The notes: generated by a model from the letters alone, not told the origin. A stretch of DNA of 22,114 bases from Candidatus Curtissbacteria bacterium RIFCSPLOWO2_01_FULL_41_18 (GCA_001776475.1 MFBQ01000030.1:5279-27392), one strand, 5' to 3'. Counted from the first letter of the stretch, positions 13,735-20,767 are shown. Program-made: numbers and translations.

Positions 13735-13775
13735 TGATATATGTCGCTCTGCGATCTGCAGAGGAAGACATATCA
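13735..13775. repeat. long inverted repeat upstream of the MNT promoter
   Basis: Outer arms TGATATATGTC/GACATATCA and inner arms CTCTGC/GCAGAG around loop GATCT. The A-run on the plus-strand side rules out a plus-strand intrinsic terminator, and no T-run follows on the minus strand. It may be a cruciform or a boundary element. Confidence 0.55.
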
Positions 13776-13798
13776 AAAAAGTAAAATGGCCGAATTAT

Positions 13799-13914
13799 TA
13801 CTATCGGATCTGACTTAGAAATGTGGGGATTCCTAAGTCAGGTGCTTCTTTCAGGTTCAAATTAACAAACACTCCCAAAGAACAGATTACTCCATTCTTT
13901 GGTCATCAAAAGGT
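13799..13914 (-). ncRNA. candidate structured RNA, copy B
   Basis: Predicted minus-strand RNA starting near 13914 with ACCTTTTGATGACC. Hairpin 1 is CCAAAGAA/TTCTTTGG with loop TGGAGTAATCTG, followed by GGGAGT and GTTAATTTGAACCT. Hairpin 2 is CTGACTTAG/CTAAGTCAG with loop GAATCCCCACATTT, and the end is TCAGATCCGATAGTA. Just beyond is a weak CCGA/TCGG hairpin with TTTTACTTTTTT (to about 13775), a possible terminator. It shares promoter position, 5' end, loops and 3' end with copy A, while one stem pair is A-U here and U-A there. Confidence 0.62.
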
Positions 13915-13920
13915 AGATTA

Positions 13921-13949
13921 AGAATAACCAATGCGGGGATAAATATCAA
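13921..13949 (-). promoter_or_regulatory. promoter of structured RNA copy B
   Basis: The minus strand reads TTGATA (13949-13944), a 17-nt spacer, then TATTCT (13926-13921). The -35 lies right after the aminotransferase stop at 13955. Confidence 0.62.
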
Positions 13950-13954
13950 CTAAT

Positions 13955-15145
13955 TTAATAAGATACTGAGGCTTTTTTAAACGCAGCGTCAATTTTATCT
14001 GCAAAACCCTCAACGTCAGCGCAAACTGCGTAGCGGATATATGGATTGAAGTGAACTCCGACAATACCTGTTTTCTCAATCATGGTGAAGTTGAAGTGTC
14101 GAGCATCCCTCATTTCTTCTCTAAAAGCAGTTCTTGGCGATTTCCATAATGTAAAAAAACCTGCTCCTGGTTCAACTGCTGGTTGCATTCCATTTGCTGT
14201 GAGAATTTGTCCGAGAATACGTAATCTTCGCTCATAAATTTGCCTATTGGCTTCAATTCCCTCCCTATCGTTTTCTACGGAATGAAGTGCCCCTGCTGCC
14301 ATCGGTGCCGCAAAACCACTGTCTGTATTGCCTTTGATAGTCCCTATATCCTTAACAAAATCAGGAGAACCAACAATTGCTCCAACGCGCCAACCAGTAC
14401 CATTACCAATTAGCTTAGATGCTGAAAATGCTTCCGCCCATGAAAGCCTTGAAAACATAATTGCGCTTTCCGCTAAAGCTCTGCTGTCTTGGTTGTGGCT
14501 TAACGCAATGTAGGCTGCATCGTTGAAAAGTCTTATGTTGTGATCCTGCGCGTATTGGCAAAGTTCAGCGAGCCATTTGTATGTTGCTATTTGGCCAGTT
14601 GGATTGTGCGGATAATTCATCATTACCAAATCTGTTCCAGGTGGTAAATCAGAAGGTGAGAATCGAAAAGCATTCTCAGGATTAAGAGGAACTTCATAAA
14701 CGTTTTGTTTTAGGTAGGTTGCAGCCCAGTCCCTGGGCGTTGGGTATCCAGGTTTGGTGGTAGTGGCAATAGACAGGGGTTTTTCAGCCGCCCCGCTTGC
14801 AAGGGGGATCAAACCAAGCATAGGCTTAATTCCAGGTATAGGAAGATAGTCGACGTTTTCTCCAGGAGGAACTCTTAGGTGAGCCCTAACGAATCTTTTA
14901 GCAAAATCGCGCACACCTGGACTTCCATTATCTTGATACTCATGCATTGACTCGCTTTCGCTCAGTACAGCTTCGGATGCAGCCCTTCTCGCGCTTTCAA
15001 GCGCTGGCCCTTGCGGTTGCCCGATAGATAGTCTAATAAGTTCAATTCCTCTCGATTCCGCCTCTGTACTTACTGCTTTAATTGATTGAAACAGATTAAC
15101 GCCACCTTCGGGTAATCTCGAAACTGGAAGTGGTCTCTCTATCAT
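13955..15145 (-). CDS. PLP-dependent aminotransferase, class I/II
   Basis: About 396 aa, a fold-type I aminotransferase. In numbering from the upstream TTG at 15160, the sequence shows IRLSIGQPQGP (substrate arm), NYPHNPTG (182-189), NDAAY (Asp214, Tyr217), the Schiff-base lysine in FSASKLIGNGTGWRVG (Lys249, Arg258), and a C-terminal FNPYIRYAV that would carry the carboxylate-binding arginine. ATG at 15145 is preferred to the TTG. Divergent to a diaminopimelate decarboxylase-like gene, which hints at an LL-DAP aminotransferase or another amino-acid role, but the substrate is not determined. It has its own promoter and a 5' hairpin with a U-run. Confidence 0.88.
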   Translation of the reverse strand: MIERPLPVSRLPEGGVNLFQSIKAVSTEAESRGIELIRLSIGQPQGPALESARRAASEAVLSESESMHEYQDNGSPGVRDFAKRFVRAHLRVPPGENVDYLPIPGIKPMLGLIPLASGAAEKPLSIATTTKPGYPTPRDWAATYLKQNVYEVPLNPENAFRFSPSDLPPGTDLVMMNYPHNPTGQIATYKWLAELCQYAQDHNIRLFNDAAYIALSHNQDSRALAESAIMFSRLSWAEAFSASKLIGNGTGWRVGAIVGSPDFVKDIGTIKGNTDSGFAAPMAAGALHSVENDREGIEANRQIYERRLRILGQILTANGMQPAVEPGAGFFTLWKSPRTAFREEMRDARHFNFTMIEKTGIVGVHFNPYIRYAVCADVEGFADKIDAAFKKASVSY

Positions 15146-15162
15146 ATATTTTTCAAACAAAA

Positions 15163-15180
15163 AGCTGTCCTTGGACAGCT
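15163..15180 (-). promoter_or_regulatory. 5' leader hairpin with U-run upstream of the aminotransferase
   Basis: The minus strand reads AGCTGTCC-AA-GGACAGCT followed by TTTTGTTTG, shaped like an intrinsic terminator but placed between the promoter (15191-15219) and the start at 15145. It may act as an attenuator or a 5' protective stem. The arrangement matches the rpmA leader. Confidence 0.6.
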
Positions 15181-15190
15181 CGTGGAGGAA

Positions 15191-15219
15191 AGTATAGTTA
15201 AACTACCAGCTAACGTCAA
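15191..15219 (-). promoter_or_regulatory. promoter of the aminotransferase gene
   Basis: The minus strand reads TTGACG (15219-15214), a 17-nt spacer, then TATACT (15196-15191). The predicted TSS is near 15184, directly before the hairpin. Confidence 0.78.
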
Positions 15220-15244
15220 GTGCGAAGTGATTTTCAATAAAAAT

Positions 15245-15273
15245 TTGCTAAGAACTTGAACAATGGGTATAAT
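15245..15273 (+). promoter_or_regulatory. promoter of lysA
   Basis: TTGCTA (15245-15250), a 17-nt spacer, then TATAAT (15268-15273). The ATG at 15282 is 8 nt after the -10, predicting a leaderless message. Back to back with the aminotransferase promoter, with 25 bp between the two -35 boxes. Confidence 0.75.
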
Positions 15274-15281
15274 CGCAAACT

Positions 15282-16586
15282 ATGTCAGGCGAAAGAATAG
15301 TAAGACCTGCCACTCCTGAGGAAACTGCCAAAGAAACATCTCTGCCCTTCAGTCGGGAACAAATAGAAACGATAGCTCAAGAATATCCAACACCATTTTA
15401 TATTTATGACGAGGGAGCTATACGTCAAAACGCCAGAAATTTCCTGGAAACATTTTCCTGGGCTCCAGAATTTCGTAACTTCTTCGCTGTAAAGGCGCTA
15501 CCAAATCCCCATATTTTGTCAATTCTTAAAGATGAAGGCTTTGGAGCTGATTGTTCATCTATGGTGGAACTTGAAATGGCTAGAAGGGTGGGACTTTCTG
15601 GTGAAGAAATTATGTTTACATCAAATAATACACCTGCTGACCAATTCGCTTTGGCAAAAAAGCTAGGAGCAATTATCAACCTTGATGATATTACACACTT
15701 GGATTTCCTTGAAAAACAAGTCGGTATTCCCTCCACCTTGTCATTCAGATACAATCCAGGCCCCTTAAGAGAAGGCAACGCCATAATCGGTAAGCCAGAG
15801 GAAGCAAAGTATGGTTTAACAAGAACACAACTATTTGAAGGTTACATGCGGGCAAAGGAAAAAGAGGTCCAAAGGTTTGGTTTACACACGATGATTGTAT
15901 CAAACGAAAGGAATCCTGAGTATTTTGCCGAAACTGCAAGAATGTTGTTTGAGTTAGTCGGAGAGTTGGACGACAAAGTCGGAGTTAGAATTGCATTTAT
16001 AAATTTGGGTGGCGGTGTCGGTGTACCTCATCGGCCTGAACATGAACCTGTTGATGTGAAACAAATCTCTACGCAAGTGCAAAAAGACTATCAGACAATG
16101 ATTGTTGCCAAAGGTTTGGATCCCCTACAAATAACAATGGAGTGCGGGCGCTATATTACGGGGCCGTACGGGTACTTCATTGCAAGAGTGAGACACATAA
16201 CAGAAAAATATCGTGATTATGTTGGCGTAGATGGCAGCATCACTAGCCTACCTCGAATTGCTATGTATGGTGCTTACCATCACCTAACCGTTTTGGGGAA
16301 AGAGGGAGCGTCGAGGGAAATGGTTTATGACGTGACAGGATCCTTGTGCGAAAATAACGACAAATTCGTGACTCAACGAGAATTACCGAAAATTGATCCC
16401 AATGACCTTGTTGTAGTCCATGAAGGCGGCGCTCACGCTATTGCAATGGCAAACGAATACAACGGGCAGTTGTTACCTAAAGAACTTTTATTGAAACCTG
16501 ATGGTTCTGTTTTGCAAATCAGAAGAGAGAGAACTATGGACGACTACTTCAGCATAATTGTGAATTTTCCTGGTTTTGGAAAATAA
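15282..16586 (+). CDS. lysA: diaminopimelate decarboxylase-like PLP enzyme
   Basis: 434 aa, a fold-type III alanine-racemase-like barrel plus C-terminal beta domain. TPFYIYDEGAIRQN starts the domain, and the PLP lysine is Lys71 in FFAVKALPN. Further blocks are GADCSSMVELEMAR, His202 in GLHTMI, the phosphate-binding GGGVGVPH (243-250), ECGRYITGPYG (287-297) and Cys356 in GSLCENNDKF, the active-site cysteine-glutamate block. LysA converts meso-diaminopimelate to lysine. The sequence is complete; a related amino-acid decarboxylase specificity is possible. It has a -10/-35 promoter with no leader and is divergent to a class I/II aminotransferase. Confidence 0.87.
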   Translation: MSGERIVRPATPEETAKETSLPFSREQIETIAQEYPTPFYIYDEGAIRQNARNFLETFSWAPEFRNFFAVKALPNPHILSILKDEGFGADCSSMVELEMARRVGLSGEEIMFTSNNTPADQFALAKKLGAIINLDDITHLDFLEKQVGIPSTLSFRYNPGPLREGNAIIGKPEEAKYGLTRTQLFEGYMRAKEKEVQRFGLHTMIVSNERNPEYFAETARMLFELVGELDDKVGVRIAFINLGGGVGVPHRPEHEPVDVKQISTQVQKDYQTMIVAKGLDPLQITMECGRYITGPYGYFIARVRHITEKYRDYVGVDGSITSLPRIAMYGAYHHLTVLGKEGASREMVYDVTGSLCENNDKFVTQRELPKIDPNDLVVVHEGGAHAIAMANEYNGQLLPKELLLKPDGSVLQIRRERTMDDYFSIIVNFPGFGK

Positions 16587-16592
16587 AAAATG

Positions 16593-16618
16593 CGTCGCAC
16601 AATCAATAAAGTGCGACG
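16593..16618. terminator. intrinsic terminator between lysA and the retropepsin-like gene
   Basis: An 8-bp stem CGTCGCAC/GTGCGACG with a 10-nt loop. On the minus strand it is followed by CATTTTTTATTTT, so it best serves the minus-strand operon ending at 16752. The plus side has only TTGATATT, a weaker tail for lysA. Confidence 0.7.
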
Positions 16619-16685
16619 TTGATATTCTAGCCTCGGATTAGCTTCAAAATTAAAAATATCGAAAAATTGTCAATTTCGGCATTTA

Positions 16686-16704
16686 GCCCTTCGATAAACT
16701 CAGG
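16686..16704. repeat. dispersed CCTGAG...CGAAGG-type repeat
   Basis: The plus strand reads GCCCTTCGATAAACTCAGG, the inverted form of the unit at 12603-12623. It lies in the untranslated stretch after the retropepsin-like gene. Confidence 0.5.
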
Positions 16705-16751
16705 TTTTTCAACCTCAACTACTCTACTAGATTTATCCTGTAGTTTTCTTT

Positions 16752-17174
16752 TCAGATAGAAATAGTGATTTCTTCTTTTTTTCTGTTGAATAATACTTTA
16801 TCGCACTTGTCGAAGAAGCCGCTTTGTCCCAAAAGCGGAATTTGTTGTTGGTAACTAAAATAAGCATTAGTTTCAATTTTATGGCCCTCGATAAAAACTC
16901 CGATACCTTCGTGGAAAAAACTTTCTATTTCAATATTTCCTATTCCTCTTACTGTTCTTTTTTCTCCTTTTTTAACATTAATATTCAATAAATCTCCAAG
17001 ATATCCTGGGAATAGATTGTGATCAGCACCAGAGTCAATGAGAAACCAAAAGGATAAAGGATTACTCTTCTTAAAGTTAATGGCAAGATTAATAATCGGT
17101 TTTGGAACATAAATATTCTTTCCCTTTTTATCCCTTTGTAGGAGAGGGGTGTAATAAAATTTGTATGTTTTCAT
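16752..17174 (-). CDS. retropepsin-like aspartic protease
   Basis: 140 aa. A single aspartic-protease half-domain: the catalytic motif is FLIDSGADHNLFP (Asp47-Ser48-Gly49-Ala50). A flap-like strand region RTVRGIGNIEIE follows, then the hydrophobic-hydrophobic-G element near the C-terminus in IPLLGQSGFFDK. This is the length and order of retroviral-type proteases, which act as dimers. No signal peptide is present and no other protease domain is fused. Its ATG directly abuts the stop of the upstream 58-aa DUF5678-like gene (TAAATGA), so the two are translated together. The cellular target is unknown. Confidence 0.84.
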   Translation of the reverse strand: MKTYKFYYTPLLQRDKKGKNIYVPKPIINLAINFKKSNPLSFWFLIDSGADHNLFPGYLGDLLNINVKKGEKRTVRGIGNIEIESFFHEGIGVFIEGHKIETNAYFSYQQQIPLLGQSGFFDKCDKVLFNRKKEEITISI

Positions 17175-17351
17175 TTAAGGGAAATATGGCTCTAGCGGAG
17201 GAACTGCCATAAAAGAGACTTTCTTGCTATCGACCTTTTTGTAGACTTCATCAAGACTCTTCCCGTGGGCAACTATTTTTGTCTTATTTTTATCCAGAGC
17301 TACCCACTGGTTCGCATATTTTTCTAACCCTTTAATTGGTTTTTGTTTCAT
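17175..17351 (-). CDS. DUF5678-like small protein, 58 aa
   Basis: A short gene reading MKQKPIKGLEKYANQWVALDKNK, then TKIVAHGKSLDEVYKKVDSK and FMAVPPLEPYFP. The order 'YxxxWVAL...KIVAxGKSLDEVxxKxxxK...fxxVPP' is typical of DUF5678-type proteins, which often precede retropepsin-like genes. ATG at 17351 with TATAAT at 17365-17360, an 8-nt gap, so no Shine-Dalgarno site. The stop is immediately followed by the protease ATG, giving a tight two-gene operon. Function not established; an adaptor or inhibitor of the protease is conceivable. Confidence 0.82.
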   Translation of the reverse strand: MKQKPIKGLEKYANQWVALDKNKTKIVAHGKSLDEVYKKVDSKKVSFMAVPPLEPYFP

Positions 17352-17359
17352 ATGAATTT

Positions 17360-17365
17360 ATTATA
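17360..17365 (-). promoter_or_regulatory. -10 element of the DUF5678-like/retropepsin operon
   Basis: TATAAT on the minus strand, 8 nt before the ATG. No good -35 is visible at 16-18 nt. Confidence 0.55.
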
Positions 17366-17377
17366 CTCTAAAATGTC

Positions 17378-17405
17378 TAATAGGTTCTGGGTAATAGGTT
17401 CTGGG
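17378..17405. repeat. perfect 14-bp tandem duplication
   Basis: TAATAGGTTCTGGG occurs twice head to tail (17378-17391 and 17392-17405), just past the ftsZ stop and before the -10 of the next operon. Probably a replication-slippage product. Confidence 0.85.
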
Positions 17406-17409
17406 TGTT

Positions 17410-18504
17410 TTATCTAATTTGCCGCAAAAAAGTGGGGATGTCGAATTCCTCTTCATCAATTCGGCCATCAGTGGGTGGAGTTTGATCGTCTTCTGCAAGT
17501 TCCTTTGTTTCATAGTCCTGCCCAACAGTCATTTGGGCGTAGCGCCTTCTAGTATCATCAAAGCCGGTGGCAATAACAGTAACTTTAACTTGATCAACCA
17601 GTTTTTCGTCAATAGCAGCGCCGAAGATGATTTGGGCATCTGGATCAGCTTGGGCGGTAATAACTTTGGCAGCTTCATCGACTTCATTCATAGTCATATC
17701 AGAACCGCCTGTGATATTGAACAAAATTCCGCGCGCTCCATCAATTGAGGTGTCCAAAAGCGGTGAGGCAATAGCACTTCTGGCTGCCACCGCTGCTCGA
17801 TTTTCACCAGTACCTGTGCCAACACCCATCAAAGTTGAGCCTGCACTGGTCATGATTGCTTTAACGTCGGCAAAATCGACATTAATTAGACCGGGCATAA
17901 CAATGATATCCGAAATCCCTTGTACACCCTGGGAAAGTATTGAATCAGCAAGTTTAAAAGCTTCAAGCAATGAAACATTTTTATCGACAACTTCTAAAAG
18001 TTTTTGATTTGGAATAACAATTAAAGTATCGACTTTGTCCCTGAGGTCTTCGATGCCTTCATCGGCAACAACCATCCTTCTGGTTCCTTCGAAGCCGAAA
18101 GGTTTGGTGATAACGGCAACAGTTAAAATGCCTAGTTTTCTAGCCAAGTCAGCAATAATTGGACCGCCTCCTGTTCCGGTACCGCCTCCTGCTCCATAAG
18201 TTAAAAAGACCATGTCGGCGCCAGCAATGACATCTTTAATACGCTCGAGAGATTCTTCAGCGGCCTTTTTGCCGATTGCAGGATCTGCTCCAGCACCAAG
18301 TCCTTTAGTCAAACCATCGCCAATTTGAACCTTAGTTTGAGCGTGTGATGCCAGTAGATGTTGTTGGTCGGTATTAACTGCAACAAAATCAACACCTTGG
18401 ATTTGGGACTGAGTGATCATGGAATTTAAAGCATTAGTGCCGCCTCCACCAATACCGAGGACTTTGATCTTAGCAAACCTATTGACGTCGGGTTTAATTA
18501 ACAT
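17410..18504 (-). CDS. ftsZ: cell-division GTPase FtsZ
   Basis: 364 aa, the tubulin-like GTPase that forms the division ring. GIGGGGTNALN (17-27) starts the nucleotide fold. The tubulin signature is GAGGGTGTGGGP (104-115), with GGG replacing the more common GAA after the T. The T7 catalytic loop NVDFADV carries Asp210 and Asp213. A variable acidic linker leads to the C-terminal peptide DIPTFLRQIR, the docking site for FtsA. It is the third division gene in the series ftsQ-ftsA-ftsZ; a 121-bp gap with a large hairpin separates it from ftsA. Confidence 0.97.
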   Translation of the reverse strand: MLIKPDVNRFAKIKVLGIGGGGTNALNSMITQSQIQGVDFVAVNTDQQHLLASHAQTKVQIGDGLTKGLGAGADPAIGKKAAEESLERIKDVIAGADMVFLTYGAGGGTGTGGGPIIADLARKLGILTVAVITKPFGFEGTRRMVVADEGIEDLRDKVDTLIVIPNQKLLEVVDKNVSLLEAFKLADSILSQGVQGISDIIVMPGLINVDFADVKAIMTSAGSTLMGVGTGTGENRAAVAARSAIASPLLDTSIDGARGILFNITGGSDMTMNEVDEAAKVITAQADPDAQIIFGAAIDEKLVDQVKVTVIATGFDDTRRRYAQMTVGQDYETKELAEDDQTPPTDGRIDEEEFDIPTFLRQIR

Positions 18505-18521
18505 TGCCTGTGTTTCTGAGG

Positions 18522-18574
18522 CCTGCCTGTTGATCTTCGATCCTGAGGATCTCAGACCCGAATGAGCAGACAGG
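18522..18574. repeat. inverted repeat in the ftsA-ftsZ gap
   Basis: Outer arms CCTGCCTG (18522-18529) and CAGACAGG (18567-18574) pair with one G-U. Inside is GATCC-TGA-GGATC (18539-18551). On the minus strand it would lie in the ftsZ leader. No T-run follows, so it is not an intrinsic terminator; it may be a processing site or a dispersed element. Confidence 0.6.
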
Positions 18575-18625
18575 TTTAAAAGCTAGGGCACAATTTAACA
18601 CAAGAGGGCATCTCTTTGCAAGGCT

Positions 18626-19903
18626 TTATGGGAGAACCGATTTAAGTAGATTAATACCTTTTATGACAATACCTTTTATTTCTATTCTACCAACAAGAGG
18701 TAATCTGATATTTTCTTGCTGGAAAGAAGCACCGTAGATAACCAGACCAAGACTAGCCGCATAGGCTGGGGAGGCTATGTCATCTATAAGACCAGTGGCA
18801 CCTTGAGGCATACCAAGTCTTGTAGGCATACCTAGTTCTTGCTTAGCAATCTCGGTTATTTGGGTTGTAGCAGCTCCTCCACCAGTTAAAACAACACCTG
18901 ATGGTGTTAATGCTCCAAAGCCCGATTTTTGAATTTCAATTTTGACCATATTTAAAATTTCTCGAACTCTCGGTTTAATTATGCCGTCAGCAAGAGTCTT
19001 TTTAGAAACAGACCGTAAATCCTCCTCGATTCCAAGACTTAAAACATCAAGTTCATCTGTGGCTTTTCCTTTTTGCGCTTCATTATTTTCTTGAGGTTCG
19101 ACTGCAATTTTGGGAGGTTTGGAAAGTGATAATTTAATTTTTTCTGCAGAATCGAGTGAAATGCGCAGCCCAATTGCTAAATCGTTAGTAACGTTTCTTG
19201 CACCGATTGGCAAAACCGCACAGTGAGCCGGAGCACCGTCGACAAAAATACAAACGTTGGTTGTGCCACCGCCAAAATCTACCAAAATAACGCCCAATTC
19301 CCGCTCTGTATCAGTCAGTACCGAATAAGCTGATGCCAGGCCAGAAAAAACCATGCCTTCGACATCAACACCGACTTGACTAATACACTTGGCAATATTA
19401 CGAAGAGCAGTTGTGGCACCGGTGATAATGTGAGTATCTACCTCAAGTCTTACACCTGTCATGCCAATTGGATCCTTAATGCCGCCTTGGGAATCGACAA
19501 CGAAGTATCTGGGAATAACATGAATAATTTCTCTGGAGGAAGGCATTGATATGGCTCTAGCAGCTTCAACTACCCGATTGACATCTTCTATTGTTATTTC
19601 TCCCTCTGGGTTGGCAACGGCAACAACACCCTTAGAGTTTTGGGATTCGATATGAGTACCATCAACCGAGACAAAAGCAGTTCCAACTGAGTATCCGGCC
19701 ATTCTTTCGGCTGCCTCAAGAGATTGAGTTATACTGGCAACGGCTTCATCAATATCAACAACTTGGCCTTTTCTTAGACCTTTGGCGCCAACTGAAGAGA
19801 CACCGATAACATTTACTTTGGAATCTTCCTCGCAAGTTGCAATAATCGTTGTAACCTTAGTCGATCCGACATCGATACCAACAACTACCTTGTCTTTAGA
19901 CAT
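18626..19903 (-). CDS. ftsA: cell-division protein FtsA
   Basis: 425 aa, an actin-like ATPase that tethers FtsZ to the membrane. The phosphate-1 motif is GIDVGSTKVTTII (9-21), the 1C subdomain includes the EITIEDVNRV stretch, phosphate-2 is VDFGGGTTNV, and the adenosine motif is VVLTGGGAAT. The C-terminus IKGIVIKGINLLKSVLP is the expected amphipathic membrane-binding helix. ATG at 19903 is chosen because GGGAG (19913-19909) lies 5 nt upstream; an open frame runs farther upstream to 20041, but it overlaps ftsQ and does not resemble FtsA. Located between ftsQ and ftsZ. Confidence 0.96.
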   Translation of the reverse strand: MSKDKVVVGIDVGSTKVTTIIATCEEDSKVNVIGVSSVGAKGLRKGQVVDIDEAVASITQSLEAAERMAGYSVGTAFVSVDGTHIESQNSKGVVAVANPEGEITIEDVNRVVEAARAISMPSSREIIHVIPRYFVVDSQGGIKDPIGMTGVRLEVDTHIITGATTALRNIAKCISQVGVDVEGMVFSGLASAYSVLTDTERELGVILVDFGGGTTNVCIFVDGAPAHCAVLPIGARNVTNDLAIGLRISLDSAEKIKLSLSKPPKIAVEPQENNEAQKGKATDELDVLSLGIEEDLRSVSKKTLADGIIKPRVREILNMVKIEIQKSGFGALTPSGVVLTGGGAATTQITEIAKQELGMPTRLGMPQGATGLIDDIASPAYAASLGLVIYGASFQQENIRLPLVGRIEIKGIVIKGINLLKSVLP

Positions 19904-19979
19904 TATTTCTCCCAAGACTACAAGCTTGACTAAATTTGAACATTTGACTAACTGGACAAATTGGCAAAATCTGGGTTGC

Positions 19980-20657
19980 TTACCTGTAAATAATAACCGG
20001 ATTGTCAAAACGTAAGTCGATTTTGGCAATTTTTGCAGCATCTATTTTAGACCTAGCCAAGACGGACTGTAAAGAGTCAAGCTGGACATCGACGTCTTTT
20101 GAGGAAGAAAAGATTGCCACGATATTATAATTGCCGTAAACTGCAACATCACCCAGATCCAGTATTCTAATATTTTGAGGAACAAAATCTGATTTTAAAA
20201 GGCTTGCGGCAACTTGAAGTGCAAAAAGAACTTTTTCATCGACTATTTTGCTTGCCACTTGAACATTTTGATCATATGACAGAAAAATGGTGGGAATTTG
20301 AGATTTTTGTGGAGCTTGGATTAGCAAACCGTCTTTGGTTGCAGCTAAATTTGTACCTTCGATTCTGGCAACTGGTTGTTTGGTAACAACATCGAAATTA
20401 AGTTTGGATGGTAAAACTTTTTGGATACGTGCGTTATCGATACAAGGAAATTCTGCTTTAAGGTCTAAGGATAATTTTTCTCGATTGAGAAAAAAGATAT
20501 TTTTCCCAAAAACGCTGAATTTGTCCAATTGGCTGCTTTCGTTTAGGCAAGATTGTTCTTTGGTAAAAGCTGCGCTTTTGATTTTAAAAATCGGAGAAAA
20601 TAAGACAATGTAAACAATGGCGACAATAGCCACCACGGCGACTGAAACTCGTACCAT
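19980..20657 (-). CDS. ftsQ: cell-division protein FtsQ/DivIB
   Basis: 225 aa. One N-terminal membrane segment (about 5-20, VAVVAIVAIVYIVLFSP) is followed by a POTRA-type domain: FKIKSAAFTKEQ, KNIFFLNREKLSLDLKAEFPCIDNARIQKVLPSKLNFDVVTKQPVARIE. A beta domain with a late LRFDNPVIIYR strand follows. FtsQ links FtsB/FtsL with the septal synthase. It is divergent in sequence, but order and context (ftsQ-ftsA-ftsZ) support it. TATACT (20669-20664) ends 6 nt before the ATG, so the message is probably leaderless; no good -35 is visible. Upstream toward murG the cluster is broken by the aadA-like insertion. Confidence 0.9.
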   Translation of the reverse strand: MVRVSVAVVAIVAIVYIVLFSPIFKIKSAAFTKEQSCLNESSQLDKFSVFGKNIFFLNREKLSLDLKAEFPCIDNARIQKVLPSKLNFDVVTKQPVARIEGTNLAATKDGLLIQAPQKSQIPTIFLSYDQNVQVASKIVDEKVLFALQVAASLLKSDFVPQNIRILDLGDVAVYGNYNIVAIFSSSKDVDVQLDSLQSVLARSKIDAAKIAKIDLRFDNPVIIYR

Positions 20658-20663
20658 ACTTTA

Positions 20664-20669
20664 AGTATA
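20664..20669 (-). promoter_or_regulatory. -10 element of ftsQ
   Basis: TATACT on the minus strand with a 6-nt gap to the ATG at 20657. No consensus -35. Confidence 0.5.
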
Positions 20670-20725
20670 ACGTGAATTAGGGCTTAACTCGAGGTTTAAT
20701 CTTTGCTTGCAGACACATAGATGAA

Positions 20726-20767
20726 GTTACTTGTCCTGAGCGAAGTCGAAGGAGAACTTTTTGGGTT
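20726..20767. repeat. 42-bp direct repeat, left copy
   Basis: Exactly identical to 21676-21717. It contains the CCTGAGCGAAGTCGAAGG dispersed unit. It lies downstream of the aadA-like gene. The CCGCCTGATGGA 12-mer (20796-20807) follows after 28 bp and also recurs at 21660-21671. Confidence 0.9.

Noticed and set aside
13735..13775. Intrinsic terminator at the long inverted repeat
   Set aside because: The flanking homopolymer is A on the plus-strand downstream side, and there is no T-run after the stem on the minus strand.
19904..20041. 46-aa N-terminal extension of FtsA
   Set aside because: It overlaps the ftsQ coding end and has no FtsA similarity. A good Shine-Dalgarno site precedes the ATG at 19903.
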